Assembly (NCBI RefSeq): GCF_015477805.1
Contig: NZ_JADLQL010000002.1
Location: forward strand, 806,001 to 870,000
Reading direction: 5' to 3'
DNA length: 64,000 bases
Origin: Nocardia flavorosea
Lineage (GTDB): Bacteria; Actinomycetota; Actinomycetes; Mycobacteriales; Mycobacteriaceae
The position numbers and the translations under genes were made by a program. The notes under the pieces are model-generated. The model ran no database searches, was not told the DNA's origin, and worked only from the letters and a program-made list of their open reading frames with translations. Within the stretch, counting starts at the first letter, position 1; every line of letters begins with the position of its first letter. This document shows positions 1-9,566 of the stretch, piece after piece.

Positions 1-51
1 CCGGCAGACCGGGCCGACACCGGAACAGCTGTCGCCGGGCACGGCCGAGCG

Positions 52-82
52 CGGGCCGGACCGAGCACCGCGGTCCGGCCCG
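52..82 (-). terminator. Hairpin terminator after marP
   Basis: A perfect 11-bp inverted repeat (52-62 pairs with 72-82) with a 9-nt loop lies just beyond the marP stop codon at 101. There is no T-run, which is common for terminators in GC-rich actinobacteria. It probably ends the nth-to-marP transcript. Confidence 0.55.
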
Positions 83-100
83 AGTGACAGTCGGCTGAGC

Positions 101-1294
101 TCAACTCAGCACACAGGGGCCGGTGGCGACCGGCACAGTCGACGAGGGCGCCGCGGTGATCCGTGCACGGATCTCGTTGAGCGTCAGCACATAACCGGTG
201 TCGTCGTCGGTGACGGCGGCACCGAACACCACGCCCAGCACATTGCCCTCGGTATCGACCAGCGGGCCACCGGAGTTACCCGCCCGCACCTGGCCGCGAA
301 CGGTGTACACCTCGCGTTCGACGGTCCCGTCGCGGTAGATGGTGGGACCGCTCAGATCCAGGGTTTCCCGGACCCGGGCCGCGCTCGCGGTGTAGCGGCC
401 GCCCCCCGGGTACCCGAGCACGATCGCGCTCTCGCCCGAACCGGCCGCTTCCGGTGCCTGCGGTATCACCGGCGCCGTGAGCCCGGGTACCGACAACACC
501 GCGATATCCATGGACGGATCGAATTCCACCACTGTCGCTTCCAGCGGGCCCACCGCCGAATCCACCGTCACACTGGTGGTTCCGGCCACCACGTGCGCGT
601 TGGTCATCACACGTTCCGGCGCCACCACGAAACCCGAACCTTCCAGCGCGCGCTGGCAACTCGGCGCGACCCCGCGGATACGCAGCACGCTCTGCTGCAG
701 CGATTCGGCCACGGGACTGGCCAGCACGCTCGGGTCCGGGGGCTCCACCGCCGCGATCGGCGCGCGGCCGAACGGCCCGATCACATCCGGCAGACCCGAG
801 GTGTTCAGCAGTTTCGAGAACTCGTTGGGCAGTTTGCGCAGCCAATCCGGCGCGACCCGGTTGACATCGGCGAGCACCCGGGAGCTGTTGATCGCCGTGG
901 CGATGGCCGGCTGCGAGGAGGTGGCCAGCGGTAACGCCAGCAGCCACGCCGTGACCAGTACCGCACCGGCCATCAGCACGGCCCCTACCGTGCTGTCGGC
1001 GCCGCGGGCGAAGGGATGCCGCATTCCACTGCGCGCAGCCCGGCCCAGCACCATCCCGGCGATCTCACCGACGATCACGAGCAGGACGATGAGCAGCACA
1101 CCGGCCAGGACCCGGCTGCGGCCCTCGTCGATGTGCACGAGAATATGCGGGGCGATCAGGATCCCGGCCACGGCGCCCAGCACCACCCCGAGGAAGGCCA
1201 GCGCCGAACCCACCGCGCCCTGCCGCCACCCGGAGGAGGCAGCCGCCAGCGCCAGAACGACCACCGCGATATCGAGCCACGTCGAAGAGCTCAC
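101..1294 (-). CDS. marP: MarP-like membrane-anchored periplasmic serine protease
   Basis: 397-residue protein with four hydrophobic segments in the first 125 residues (colicin V production-type anchor) followed by a trypsin-fold protease domain. The catalytic triad is visible: His234 in TNAHVVAG, Asp263 in DPSMDIAV and Ser341 in RAGNSGGP. Cys213 and Cys395 are placed like the disulfide that controls M. tuberculosis MarP (Rv3671c). MarP is known to protect mycobacteria from acid and oxidative stress by acting in the periplasm; that role is inferred here from homology. The GTG start at 1294 overlaps the stop of the upstream Nudix gene in a GTGA, so translation is probably coupled. Last gene of the nth operon. 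Confidence 0.93.
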   Translation of the reverse strand: MSSSTWLDIAVVVLALAAASSGWRQGAVGSALAFLGVVLGAVAGILIAPHILVHIDEGRSRVLAGVLLIVLLVIVGEIAGMVLGRAARSGMRHPFARGADSTVGAVLMAGAVLVTAWLLALPLATSSQPAIATAINSSRVLADVNRVAPDWLRKLPNEFSKLLNTSGLPDVIGPFGRAPIAAVEPPDPSVLASPVAESLQQSVLRIRGVAPSCQRALEGSGFVVAPERVMTNAHVVAGTTSVTVDSAVGPLEATVVEFDPSMDIAVLSVPGLTAPVIPQAPEAAGSGESAIVLGYPGGGRYTASAARVRETLDLSGPTIYRDGTVEREVYTVRGQVRAGNSGGPLVDTEGNVLGVVFGAAVTDDDTGYVLTLNEIRARITAAPSSTVPVATGPCVLS

Positions 1295-1995
1295 AACACC
1301 ATCCCCACCGCGGCCAGCGCCTGCTCCAGATCACGCACGTCGGTTCGGTCCCATTCCGATTCCCAGCCCAGTGAAGTCATGAGTCCGGCCAGTATGCCGC
1401 CGGTGAGCCCCCAGACCAACATTCCGTCCACCTGGAAGGCCGGACTCCGGTAGCCGAGCGCGCTGCGCACCAGGAAACGGTTCGCCGGATCCAGCAGATC
1501 CGCCATCGGTACACGGACCACCCGATCGGTTTCCCCGCGGTCCACGACCCGCACCTCACTCGGCGTGCGCCAATAGGCGACCACCGGGGTCACGTCGAAG
1601 CGGGAAGGCGGTACGAAGAGCTCGGGCAGGGTTGTCACCGGTACGACGCCCGCACGGTCGAGCCCCGTCTCTTCCCATGCCTCGCGCAGCGCGGTATCGA
1701 TCGGGCCGTCGTCACCTGGATCGACCGCACCGCCGGGAAAGGCGACCTGACCGCGGTGCTGGCGCATGGTGGAGGCACGCTGCGTGAGCAGAACCTCGGC
1801 ATCCGCGGGCAGTCCGCCCGGCGCTCGCGGATCGCCGGCGGGGTCACCGGCGAACAACACCAGTACGGCGGCCTTGCGTACTTTGCCCGCCATGGTGCGG
1901 CGCAGAACCCGCGTCCGCCCCAGCGTATCGGAGAAATCTGGCTGCCCGGGACCGGCCGCCCTGCTCAACCAGGGCGGCGATTGTTCTTCGGTCAC
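1291..1995 (-). CDS. Nudix hydrolase, CoA pyrophosphatase type
   Basis: 234 residues with a Nudix box starting GGAVDPGDD and continuing REAWEETGL, preceded by the QHRGQVAFPGG context typical of CoA-pyrophosphatase (NudL/YeaB-type) enzymes that cleave CoA or related nucleotides. The metal-binding REAWEE cluster is intact. I start it at the GTG at 1995 because a strong GAGGGAG ribosome site sits 7-8 bases upstream; the reading frame is open further, but that extension has no family resemblance. It is third in the nth operon, 64 bp after the thioredoxin gene and overlapping marP by 4 bp. The exact substrate cannot be read from sequence. Confidence 0.88.
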   Translation of the reverse strand: MTEEQSPPWLSRAAGPGQPDFSDTLGRTRVLRRTMAGKVRKAAVLVLFAGDPAGDPRAPGGLPADAEVLLTQRASTMRQHRGQVAFPGGAVDPGDDGPIDTALREAWEETGLDRAGVVPVTTLPELFVPPSRFDVTPVVAYWRTPSEVRVVDRGETDRVVRVPMADLLDPANRFLVRSALGYRSPAFQVDGMLVWGLTGGILAGLMTSLGWESEWDRTDVRDLEQALAAVGMVL

Positions 1996-2059
1996 GGAAT
2001 CTCCCTCGAAACGCTTGCCTTCGATCCGCGGAGACCGTAGCGAAGGCGGAGATATCGCA

Positions 2060-2713
2060 TCATGCGACAACTCCCAAAGCGCCGGCCACGGTATCGGCGA
2101 TATCGGTGACATCGCGGAACGAGCGGGCGACGTATTCGGCAATCGAACCATCCGGCCGGATCAGCACCGTGATCGGCAGCGCGTTCGGCGCATTCGCCGC
2201 CGCGCGCACCAGGGCGCCGGGGTCTTGCAGACCGGGCAGCCGCAGTTCCGGCCGCTGCCTGTTCCGGAGGTCCTCGTTCAGCGCGGCCAGCAGCGATAAT
2301 GCTTTCGCCTCGTCCGGATCGCTGTGCACGGTCAGTACCCGCACCGCGCCTCCCGCGCGGTCCGCGTATTCCTGGAACAGCGGCAGTTCGGTCCGGCAGG
2401 GCTCACACCAGTAGGCCCACAGATTCAGCACCATCGGTACACCCGTCATCCGGCCGGGCGTCGCCGGTGCGCCGTCGGCCAGACAGGACAGGACGATATC
2501 CGCCAGCGGTCCGGCCGGTGTGGAATCGGAGCCGGGGGGACAGACCGCGGCGCCCGAAGCCTGCCGCAGCGCGGGATCCACCTCGCGGGTGGGTGCCGGT
2601 GTCGCCCCGGTGCCACCGGAATCCGAACCGCCGCGCGGCCACAACGCCACCGCCGCCGCCAACGCCACGATCGTGGCCGTCAACGCCCATTTCCACAGAA
2701 CCGGCCGGTTCAC
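2060..2713 (-). CDS. TlpA/ResA-like membrane-anchored thioredoxin
   Basis: 217 residues: a single N-terminal membrane anchor (about residues 6-25), a Gly/Pro/Thr linker, then a thioredoxin fold with redox motif WCEPC (Cys103, Cys106) and a cis-Pro loop (NALPIT). A second cysteine pair (Cys58, Cys77) precedes the domain and could form a structural disulfide. The predicted place is the outer face of the membrane, reducing or isomerising exported proteins, as for the homologue beside marP in mycobacteria (Rv3673c). The GTG start at 2713 overlaps the nth stop codon as GTGA, which fixes the start and implies coupling. The client proteins are unknown. Confidence 0.87.
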   Translation of the reverse strand: MNRPVLWKWALTATIVALAAAVALWPRGGSDSGGTGATPAPTREVDPALRQASGAAVCPPGSDSTPAGPLADIVLSCLADGAPATPGRMTGVPMVLNLWAYWCEPCRTELPLFQEYADRAGGAVRVLTVHSDPDEAKALSLLAALNEDLRNRQRPELRLPGLQDPGALVRAAANAPNALPITVLIRPDGSIAEYVARSFRDVTDIADTVAGALGVVA

Positions 2714-3543
2714 CGGCCCACCAGTTCGAGCAGATGCGCCGCCTCGGGACCCTTCACCAGCGCGGCGGCGGTATCCGGGTCGGTCGGGCCGGCGCCGAAC
2801 GAGGGGCAATCCTTGGCCAGGACACAAACTCCGCACGCGGGTTTACGGGCATGACAGACACGACGCCCATGGAAGATCACCCGATGGGACAGCAGTGTCC
2901 ATTCCTTGCGTTCGATGAGCGCACCCACGGCGTGCTCGACCTTCACCGGGTCTTCCTCGGTGGTCCAGCCCCAGCGACGCACCAGCCGTCCGAAATGGGT
3001 GTCGACCGTGATACCCGGAATTCCGAACGCGTTTCCGAGAATGACATTGGCGGTTTTGCGGCCGATCCCGGGCAACCGGACCAGTTCCGTCATCGTGTGA
3101 GGTAATTCACCGTCGTGCCGTTCGAGCAGTGCCTGCCCGAGACCGATCAGCGAATTGGCCTTGTTGCGGTAGAAACCCGTCGGCCGGATGAGTTCCTCCA
3201 GCTCCGTACGGTTTGCCTCGGCATAGGCCCGCGCGTCCGGATAGGCGGCGAAAAGCGCCGGAGTGGTCATATTCACTCGAACGTCCGTGCACTGCGCGGA
3301 CAGGATCGTGGCGACCGCCAATTCCAGTGGATTACCGAAATCCAATTCGCAGTGCGCATCCGGAAATGCCCGGGCCAGCATCCGGTTCATACGACGTGCC
3401 CGGCGCACCAGACCCAATCGGGTTTCGGCCGGTCGGGAACCGGTTTTCCGATTACGTCCCGCACCGGAAACCGAGCGCGCCGCACCCGCCGCGGCTGTTC
3501 CGGAAAGGGGGCTTCCGGCGGTATCGGAGGGGGAGATTCGCAC
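2710..3543 (-). CDS. nth: Endonuclease III
   Basis: 277-residue DNA glycosylase/AP lyase of base-excision repair, acting on oxidised pyrimidines. Visible family features: the helix-hairpin-helix [13 protein letters not shown] with the catalytic Lys, the catalytic Asp in TVDTHFGR, and a C-terminal 4Fe-4S loop with the exact C-x6-C-x2-C-x5-C spacing (CHARKPAC, then CGVC and CVLAKDC). I place the start at GTG 3543, because a TANNNT -10-like hexamer (TATGGT, 3550-3555 on this strand) lies exactly 6 bases upstream and there is no good Shine-Dalgarno site, suggesting a leaderless mRNA. This would be the promoter of the whole nth-to-marP operon. A later start within the first 45 residues is possible. 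Confidence 0.92.
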   Translation of the reverse strand: MRISPSDTAGSPLSGTAAAGAARSVSGAGRNRKTGSRPAETRLGLVRRARRMNRMLARAFPDAHCELDFGNPLELAVATILSAQCTDVRVNMTTPALFAAYPDARAYAEANRTELEELIRPTGFYRNKANSLIGLGQALLERHDGELPHTMTELVRLPGIGRKTANVILGNAFGIPGITVDTHFGRLVRRWGWTTEEDPVKVEHAVGALIERKEWTLLSHRVIFHGRRVCHARKPACGVCVLAKDCPSFGAGPTDPDTAAALVKGPEAAHLLELVGR

Positions 3544-3634
3544 CCGTCCACCATACGGAACCGACCGACAACGTTGCCCTGCCAGTTCTGGTCCCGTATT
3601 CCATCTGAGACCTCGACCGTGTTTACTACCCGGC

Positions 3635-3889
3635 ATGCAAGGACTCGCTGTGGCGCTCTTCCCAGTGGTGTTGATGCTGTTCGCCCTCGGTATGGAACGA
3701 GTGGAGAACCGTCTTCGCAAACTTGTCGAGCCCGACGAGGAGGTCCAGGCCTACCTGGACAAAGCCAGCAACGCCGAGGTCAACGAGCTCACCAAACTCG
3801 GCCTACCGGCGGCGGTGGCGCGTATGCGCCGTCGTCGCAACCGGAGCGAGGAGGCCGAGGAACCCCTCGATATCGCCCGGGCGAGCTGA
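3635..3889 (+). CDS. Small membrane protein between nth and crp
   Basis: 84 residues: one hydrophobic helix at the very N-terminus (about residues 3-19), then a charged helical cytoplasmic part rich in Glu and Arg. It occupies the same place as the small membrane protein gene Rv3675 between nth and crp in M. tuberculosis, and its upstream region faces nth divergently. The ATG at 3635 is chosen because the hydrophobic helix begins immediately; the upstream open frame is Arg/Pro-rich and looks non-coding. No function is known to me for this family. Confidence 0.7.
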   Translation: MQGLAVALFPVVLMLFALGMERVENRLRKLVEPDEEVQAYLDKASNAEVNELTKLGLPAAVARMRRRRNRSEEAEEPLDIARAS

Positions 3890-4043
3890 TTCGGCGCGCC
3901 CGCTACCGCGGACCGGGCAGCTGCCGGTTAACCTTCCTTTCGTGGTGTCTGTCACTGCGGGTCGATAAGGCCGCGTAGACTGCACTGTCGGCCGAACCGC
4001 TTCGGTCCGACGACTACAGCCATTCCCGATAAGGAGCACATTC

Positions 4044-4718
4044 GTGGACGAGGCCCTCGCCAGAGCCGGCATCTTCCAAGGCGTTGAGCCCACCGCGGTG
4101 GCTGCGCTCGCCAAACAGCTGCAGCCCGTGGACTTTCCCCGCGGCCACGTCATCTTCAATGAGGGTGAACCAGGCGATCGGCTGTACATCATCACCGCCG
4201 GCAAAGTGAAGCTCGGCCGCCGCTCCCCGGACGGCCGGGAGAACCTGCTGACCATCATGGGGCCGTCGGATATGTTCGGCGAGCTGTCCATCTTCGATCC
4301 GGGTCCGCGCACCTCCACCGCCACCACGGTGACCGAGGTCCGCGCCGTCACCATGGACCGGGACGCGCTCAAGTCCTGGATCGATCAGCGCCCGGAGATC
4401 GCCGAACAGCTGCTGCGCGTGCTGGCCCGCCGGCTGCGCCGCACCAACAACAACCTCGCGGACCTGATCTTCACCGACGTCCCCGGCCGGGTCGCCAAGG
4501 CGCTGCTGCAGCTCGCTCAGCGTTTCGGCACCCAGGAGGCCGGTGCGCTGCGGGTCACCCACGATCTGACCCAGGAGGAGATCGCCCAGCTGGTGGGCGC
4601 CTCCCGCGAAACGGTCAACAAGGCACTCGCCGACTTCGCTCACCGCGGCTGGCTGCGTCTCGAGGGCAAGAGTGTGCTGATCTCCGATTCCGAGCGGCTG
4701 GCCCGCCGGGCGCGCTGA
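4044..4718 (+). CDS. crp: CRP-family cAMP-responsive transcription regulator
   Basis: 224 residues. The N-terminal cyclic-nucleotide domain carries the phosphate-binding cassette [17 protein letters not shown] with Glu80, Arg89 and Thr90 in the positions used to bind cAMP in M. tuberculosis CRP (Rv3676). The C-terminal winged helix contains [18 protein letters not shown]. The GTG start at 4044 is set by AAGGAG at 4031-4036. A TAGACT hexamer at 3976-3981 is a plausible -10. It acts as a cytoplasmic global regulator of carbon, respiration and dormancy-type genes in relatives. A CRP-like half-palindrome is present in the whiB4 promoter of this same window. Confidence 0.95.
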   Translation: MDEALARAGIFQGVEPTAVAALAKQLQPVDFPRGHVIFNEGEPGDRLYIITAGKVKLGRRSPDGRENLLTIMGPSDMFGELSIFDPGPRTSTATTVTEVRAVTMDRDALKSWIDQRPEIAEQLLRVLARRLRRTNNNLADLIFTDVPGRVAKALLQLAQRFGTQEAGALRVTHDLTQEEIAQLVGASRETVNKALADFAHRGWLRLEGKSVLISDSERLARRAR

Positions 4719-4720
4719 GC

Positions 4721-4800
4721 CCCGGGTCGGGTTGCTCAGCCCCGGGTCGGGTTGCTCAGCCCCCGGTCAGGTCGCTGAGCCTGCGGCTGAGTTGCCGAGT
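4721..4800. repeat. 20-bp tandem repeat just after crp
   Basis: Two identical 20-bp units (4721-4740 and 4741-4760, each CCCGGGTCGGGTTGCTCAGC) are followed by two decayed units of the same length (4761-4780, 4781-4800). The array begins 2 bp after the crp stop codon. It may have grown from a terminator-like sequence; it is a candidate VNTR. Confidence 0.8.
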
Positions 4801-5284
4801 GCCGTCGTTCGGTTTGCTTCGGCAGTAGAACCGACGTCCGCGTAACGGGTCGGGTGGTTCACTCGTGGGTACGCGGCGGCAACGTGGTCGGCCGGGTATC
4901 GGAGTCCCGCTCGGGCCGTAGCGGCACGGTCACGCAACGGGGCGTGGAGTCGCAACACCCGTCCGCAGCTCCGCCGTGCCGACGTTCGGGGGTGAATTCG
5001 ATCTCTCGCGCCGGCCGTCTACGGCTGTTTCGCGTGTACCGCACCGAGCCGCGAACCGCCGGCTGGGCAGCCGGAATCACCGGTTGCGGCCGAGCACGCC
5101 CACTCGGTCGGCCGGGAACCGGAATTCGTCCTGACCTCGCGGCCGGGTCGACGAGGATCCACCGGGTGAAGTCGGCAAAGGGGCACCCGATACGGTCCGA
5201 CGAGATCGCCCGCAAGCCGCGCATCATCGTCGACTCCGGGGTCCGCGCCGTGGGGACGACCGGAAACGGATCGCGCGGCAGCGC
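4801..5284. other. Intergenic stretch without a recognised gene
   Basis: Between the repeat and the metallo-beta-lactamase gene. Open frames of 122-152 codons exist on both strands, but their translations are Arg/Pro/Gly-rich, have no recognisable domain and no convincing ribosome site, as expected by chance at this base composition. The corresponding crp/Rv3677c gap in mycobacteria is also gene-free. Confidence 0.5.
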
Positions 5285-6079
5285 TCAGGCGTCCGCCTCG
5301 GACCGCAGGTAGGTGAGCTGGGATTCGACCGAACTGCGGGCAGCCGGCCACAGGCTCTCGTCCACGTCCGCGTACACCTTGCGCACTACGTCCATGGCGT
5401 CGGCGGCCGGACCGAGTTCGTCGAGCGCGGAACGAACCTGCGCGAGTCGCTCGTGCCGGTGGGAGATGTAGTACCGCGCGACCGGTTCCAGATCCGGGTG
5501 ATCGGGACCGTGCGCGGGTAGCAGGGCCCGTCCGGCCCCCGCGTCCAGCAAGCGGTCCATCGAGCGCAGGTAGTCGCGCAGGGTGCCGTCACGGTCCAGC
5601 ACGGTGGTGCCGCGGCCCAGGATGGTGTCGCCGGTCAGCACCGCGTCGGCGAGCAGGAAGCTCACCGAATCGGCGGTATGCCCGGGGGTGTGCAGCACGG
5701 TGATCCGCAGGCCGGCGATTTCGATGACCTCGCCATCGATCAGGGGCCTGACATCGCCGCGCAGGAACTCCGGTTCCATGGCGCGCACCGGCGCCCCGGT
5801 CAGCCGGACCAGTTCGTCGATCCCGCCGGTGTGATCCGGGTGGCGGTGCGTGATCAACGTAAGTGCCACCGCACCGGCGGTCGCCTCGGCGATCGCGGCG
5901 ATATGCCCGGGATCGTCCGGTCCTGGATCGACGACCACGCAGTCGGTGTGCCCGGGAGCGCGCAGGATCCAGGTGTTGGTCCCGTCCAGGGTCATCGGTC
6001 CGGGATTGTTCGCGAGCAGTACCGCCGCGGACGGCGTGACCGCACGCAATTTCCCGTAAGCGGGATGGGCGAGTGTCAT
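5285..6079 (-). CDS. Metallo-beta-lactamase-fold hydrolase (LACTB2-like)
   Basis: 264 residues with the zinc-binding motif THRHPDHTGG (His78, His80, Asp82, His83), a further ligand His in HTPGHTADS and Asp in TGDTILGRG, followed by a C-terminal helical domain, the layout of LACTB2-like endoribonuclease/hydrolase proteins. The homologue Rv3677c sits next to crp and the RidA-like gene in M. tuberculosis. The ATG at 6079 is preferred because GGAGGTG lies 7-8 bases upstream; an in-frame GTG at 6088 would overlap that ribosome site. The substrate is not predictable from sequence. Confidence 0.87.
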   Translation of the reverse strand: MTLAHPAYGKLRAVTPSAAVLLANNPGPMTLDGTNTWILRAPGHTDCVVVDPGPDDPGHIAAIAEATAGAVALTLITHRHPDHTGGIDELVRLTGAPVRAMEPEFLRGDVRPLIDGEVIEIAGLRITVLHTPGHTADSVSFLLADAVLTGDTILGRGTTVLDRDGTLRDYLRSMDRLLDAGAGRALLPAHGPDHPDLEPVARYYISHRHERLAQVRSALDELGPAADAMDVVRKVYADVDESLWPAARSSVESQLTYLRSEADA

Positions 6080-6490
6080 CGACGACACCTCCGATCAGAA
6101 AGCAACAGAATCGAATCTACGGTCCACCGCGCCATAACGCCGTTGCAGGTCCCGGATCCCGGGACGGTCCGGCGCGCCGGATAGCGCACAGCAGTAGACA
6201 TCCGGGGGCCGTGGAATCGGGCGGGCTCCACGCGAAGCGGCGTGGTCGACCCGGCCGGAACGGTCGACTGAAGGCGTCGGCTCGTCCGGTGTCCGCACCC
6301 GGTCGCGGGCGGAATCGACTATCCGTCTGCGGCCCACGCTCACGACTTCACCGCCACGTTCGCGACCGCCTCCGAAGTATTTCCGGCGTCCGGAAATCCA
6401 GCCTGTCCATCCGCGCAATCCGCTGTGGCCCCCCGAGTGTTCTCGCAGCGCAGCAGCGCCCAGTCAGCGGCGCGCAGGAATCAGACCGGC
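6080..6490. other. Intergenic stretch without a recognised gene
   Basis: About 400 bp between two minus-strand genes. The part nearest 6079 contains the ribosome site and a possible -10 (TAGATT, minus strand) for the hydrolase gene. The rest shows no coding or structural signal that I trust; the open frame over 6095-6418 on the minus strand translates to an Arg/Gly-rich chance sequence. Confidence 0.45.
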
Positions 6491-6976
6491 CTATCGGACC
6501 TCGGCGATCAGCTCGACCTCCACCGGCGTGTTCTTGGGCAGCTCGAAAACGCCGACCGCCGACCGCGCGTGCGCACCGGCCGGGCCGAACACCTCGCCCA
6601 GGAATTCCGAAGCGCCGTTGATCACCAGCGGCTGATCGGTGAATCCGGGCGCGGAAGCCACGAATCCGACGACCTTCACGATCCGCACCACCTCGTCGAG
6701 GCCGACCAGAGCGTGCACCGCCGCCAAGGCGTTGAGCGCGCACCACCGGGCCGCGAGCACCGCCTCCGCGAGCGATACCTCGGCGCCGACCTTGCCGACG
6801 GCGGTCAGTTCACCCGAGACGAACGGCAACTGCCCAGAGGTGTATACATGCGCGCCGCTCCGCACCGCCGGCAGATAGGCGGCGACAGGGGCCACCACCT
6901 CGGGCACTTGCAGTCCCAGCCGGTCGAGGTTCGCCCGCCATCTGGTACCGGGGCCGCTCACGTTGGATTCCGCCAC
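6491..6976 (-). CDS. RidA/YjgF-like protein
   Basis: 161 residues of the Rid family. Canonical RidA enzymes hydrolyse reactive enamine/imine intermediates. The YTSGQLPF strand, the FVASAPGF segment and the C-terminal PVEVELIAEV strand are recognisable. The Arg that binds carboxylates in canonical RidA is not evident: the equivalent region reads ARSAVGVFELP. It is thus closer to the Rv3678c-type subgroup, whose activity is less certain. The GTG start lies 5 bp after the stop of the small upstream gene, implying one transcript. No promoter is needed between the two. Confidence 0.83.
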   Translation of the reverse strand: MAESNVSGPGTRWRANLDRLGLQVPEVVAPVAAYLPAVRSGAHVYTSGQLPFVSGELTAVGKVGAEVSLAEAVLAARWCALNALAAVHALVGLDEVVRIVKVVGFVASAPGFTDQPLVINGASEFLGEVFGPAGAHARSAVGVFELPKNTPVEVELIAEVR

Positions 6977-6981
6977 GGCGC

Positions 6982-7146
6982 TTACTGCTTCGGCCGCTTC
7001 AGGTATGCGACATGCTGCTCACCGGTCGGGCCGGGCAGCACGGTCACCAGTTCCCAGCCGTCGGCGCCCCACTGGTCCAAGATCTGTTTGGTCGCATGCG
7101 TCAACAGCGGTACGGTCGCGTACTCCCACGAGGTGATATCGCTCAT
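6982..7146 (-). CDS. 54-residue DUF4177-like protein
   Basis: A 54-residue protein with the pattern WEYATVPL, then ILDQWGADGWELVTVL and a final strand YLKRP, which matches the short DUF4177 family (beta-helix-beta). It precedes the RidA-like gene by 5 bp. ATG at 7146; a TANNNT hexamer (TACGCT, 7155-7160 on this strand) lies 8 bases upstream with no Shine-Dalgarno site, so the transcript may be nearly leaderless. An equivalent small gene occupies this position in mycobacteria. Function unknown. Confidence 0.75.
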   Translation of the reverse strand: MSDITSWEYATVPLLTHATKQILDQWGADGWELVTVLPGPTGEQHVAYLKRPKQ

Positions 7147-7298
7147 GCGCACCGAGCGTACTGGGTCGCGGAGCGAGCACCCGGTGCAGGACCGGGTGTG
7201 GCCGAACAGGTGTCGGGGTCCCCGGTGTCTGGTACACCACACCGGGACAATCCGGAGTATGCGGGCATCCGTCCAGTCCGGGTTATAGGCTCGCGACC

Positions 7299-8336
7299 GT
7301 GGCAGAACCAACGACGATGTCGGAATCGGCCCACCCGGACCTGAAAACCGGATGGCCCGAGCGTGCGGCGAACGCCCGGCTGCACTTCGTATCCGGTAAA
7401 GGCGGCACCGGTAAGTCCACGGTGGCCGGGGCACTGGCACTGGCGTTGGCCGCGGGTGGACGGCGCGTACTGCTGGTGGAGGTGGAGAACCGGCAGTCGA
7501 TCGCGCAACTGTTCGACCTCCCGCCACTGCCACCGACCGAGACGAAGATCGCCACGGCCGACGGTGGCGGCGAGGTCGTGGCACTGGCACTCGATATCGA
7601 GCACGCCTTCCTCGAATACCTCGAAATGTTTTATAACCTCGGCTTCGCCGGGCGGGCCATGCGCCGGATGGGGGCGGTCGATTTCGTCACCACCATCGCG
7701 CCCGGCCTGCGCGATGTCATCCTGACCGGCAAGATCAAGGAATGCGTGGTCCGGGTCGATAAGCACGGTTCGCCGGTCTACGACGAGGTCGTGGTCGACG
7801 CCCCGCCGACCGGCCGGATCGCGAGCTTCCTCGACGTCACCAAGGCGATGGCCGAACTCGCCAAGGGCGGTCCGATCGCCGATCAGGCCCAGAGCGTATC
7901 CCGGCTCCTGCATTCGGATCAGACGATGATCCACCTGGTCACGCTGCTCGAGGCACTGCCCGTGCAGGAGACCCTCGATGCCGTGGCCGAACTGAGTGCG
8001 AACGATCTGCGGATCGGCAGCGTTATCGTCAACCGCGCGGCGCAGAGCCCGCTGAGTGCGCAAACCCGCACGGCCGCGGCGGCCGGTGAACTCGATCCCG
8101 AGGCCGTCCGCGCCGGTCTGGAAGCCGCCGGGATCTCCCTGACCGCTGCCGACCTCGCCGGACTGCTCACTGAGACGGCCGAGCATTCGGCCACGTTGAG
8201 TGCCCAGGATCAGAGCGCCGCGGATCTGCTGGATCTGGAGATCGCACGATTACAGTTACCCACCCTCGACGAGGGTATGGATCTGGGCGGCCTGTACGAA
8301 CTGGCCTCCTACCTGACCGAACAGGGAGTCCGATGA
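7299..8336 (+). CDS. ArsA/Get3-type ATPase, first of pair (BagA-like)
   Basis: 345 residues with an N-terminal deviant Walker A motif [10 protein letters not shown] (residues 32-41) and the family motif [10 protein letters not shown]. It corresponds to Rv3679, which with Rv3680 forms the heteromeric Get3-like ATPase BagAB in M. tuberculosis, linked there to tolerance of hydroxyquinones and to glycerol metabolism. The GTG start at 7299 is preceded at 7 bases by TAGGCT (7286-7291) without a ribosome site, so the mRNA is probably leaderless. The stop overlaps the next start as ATGA, consistent with equal production of two subunits. Confidence 0.9.
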   Translation: MAEPTTMSESAHPDLKTGWPERAANARLHFVSGKGGTGKSTVAGALALALAAGGRRVLLVEVENRQSIAQLFDLPPLPPTETKIATADGGGEVVALALDIEHAFLEYLEMFYNLGFAGRAMRRMGAVDFVTTIAPGLRDVILTGKIKECVVRVDKHGSPVYDEVVVDAPPTGRIASFLDVTKAMAELAKGGPIADQAQSVSRLLHSDQTMIHLVTLLEALPVQETLDAVAELSANDLRIGSVIVNRAAQSPLSAQTRTAAAAGELDPEAVRAGLEAAGISLTAADLAGLLTETAEHSATLSAQDQSAADLLDLEIARLQLPTLDEGMDLGGLYELASYLTEQGVR

Positions 8337-9472
8337 GCACCCGACCGGCCGGTCCGGCACCCCTGGACGTCTCCGGAATTCTTGCCGACCCGAATGCCCG
8401 GGTCGTAGTGTGTTGCGGTTCCGGCGGCGTGGGCAAGACCACCACGGCGGCGGCGATCGCGCTGCGCGCGGCCGAACAGGGCCGCAAGGTCGTGGTACTC
8501 ACCATCGACCCGGCCCGGCGACTGGCCCAGTCGCTGGGCGTCGCGGATCTGGACAACAGCCCGCAACGGGTGGAGCTGGGGCCCGAGGTCGAGGGCGAAC
8601 TCCACGCCATGATGCTGAACATGCGGCGCACATTCGACGAGATGGTGCTGGAACACACCACGCCGGAGAAGGCCGAACAGATTTTCGCCAATCCCTTCTA
8701 CCAAGCGGTGGCCTCGTCGTTCGGCGGCACCCAGGAATACATGGCGATGGAGAAACTGGGCCAGCTGGCGGGGCGCAAGGAATGGGACCTCATCGTCGTG
8801 GACACCCCGCCGTCGCGGAACGCGCTGGATTTCCTCGACGCCCCGAAACGGCTGGGGACCTTCCTCGAAGGCCGCATGATCCGCGTCATCATGGCGCCCG
8901 GCCGGGGGGTCGGGCGGTTCGTCACCGGCGCGATGAGCCTGGCGGTACGCGGAGTGTCGACCATTGTGGGCGGCCAGATGCTCAAGGATGCCTCGAATTT
9001 CCTGCAATCGCTGGAATCGCTGTTCGGCGGCTTCCAGGAGCGGGCGAATCGCACCTTCGCGATGCTGGCCAAACCCGGCACGCATTTCCTGGTTGTCGCC
9101 GCCCCGGAACCCGATGCGCTGCGGGAGGCATCGTTTTTCGTGGACCGGTTGTCCACCGAGAAGATGCCGCTGGCCGGACTGGTGCTCAACCGGACGCATC
9201 CGGTGCTGTGCTCACTACCGGCCGACCATGCCCTGACCGCGGCGGACCGGATCGGTGAATCCGATCCGCTGACCGCCGGGGTGCTGCGGGTCCACGCCCA
9301 CCGGGTGGCGACCGCCCGGCGCGAACAACATCTGCTGTACCGGTTCACCGGCGCGCATCCGCGGGTGCCGATGGTTTCGGTGACCGCGCTGCCGTTCGAC
9401 GTCACCGATCTGGCCGCGCTGCGTGCGGTGGGCGCCCAACTGGCGGGCGCGGATACCGCGGCCGTCGGCTGA
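8333..9472 (+). CDS. ArsA/Get3-type ATPase, second of pair (BagB-like)
   Basis: 379 residues with Walker [11 protein letters not shown] (residues 28-37), switch-like [15 protein letters not shown] and a hydrophobic central region ([15 protein letters not shown]) of the sort that forms a substrate groove in Get3/ArsA proteins. It lacks obvious arsenite-binding cysteines and there are no arsenical-resistance genes nearby, so a role in arsenic export is unlikely. Homologue of Rv3680; it overlaps the preceding ATPase gene by 4 bp. It converges on whiB4, with a strong hairpin between them. Confidence 0.9.
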   Translation: MSTRPAGPAPLDVSGILADPNARVVVCCGSGGVGKTTTAAAIALRAAEQGRKVVVLTIDPARRLAQSLGVADLDNSPQRVELGPEVEGELHAMMLNMRRTFDEMVLEHTTPEKAEQIFANPFYQAVASSFGGTQEYMAMEKLGQLAGRKEWDLIVVDTPPSRNALDFLDAPKRLGTFLEGRMIRVIMAPGRGVGRFVTGAMSLAVRGVSTIVGGQMLKDASNFLQSLESLFGGFQERANRTFAMLAKPGTHFLVVAAPEPDALREASFFVDRLSTEKMPLAGLVLNRTHPVLCSLPADHALTAADRIGESDPLTAGVLRVHAHRVATARREQHLLYRFTGAHPRVPMVSVTALPFDVTDLAALRAVGAQLAGADTAAVG

Positions 9473-9507
9473 CCGGCCCACGCCGGCGTATTCCGGCCGA
9501 TCGATCA

Positions 9508-9543
9508 GCCGCCGGGCACTCGGCGATACGAGTGCCCGGCGGC
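9508..9543. terminator. Bidirectional hairpin between bagB-like gene and whiB4
   Basis: Perfect 14-bp stem (9508-9521 with 9530-9543) and an 8-nt loop in the gap between two convergent genes. It can serve both transcripts; no clear T-run on either side. Confidence 0.7.
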
Positions 9544-9566
9544 CGGTCTTCCAATGGGAAATTCGG

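Noticed and set aside
4854..5312. Open frames of 122-152 codons on both strands after crp
   Set aside because: No family resemblance and Arg/Pro-rich composition; the equivalent mycobacterial gap has no gene.
7299..9472. Arsenite-transporting ATPases
   Set aside because: Family fold only: no metal-binding cysteines and no ars neighbours; the pair matches BagAB-type proteins.
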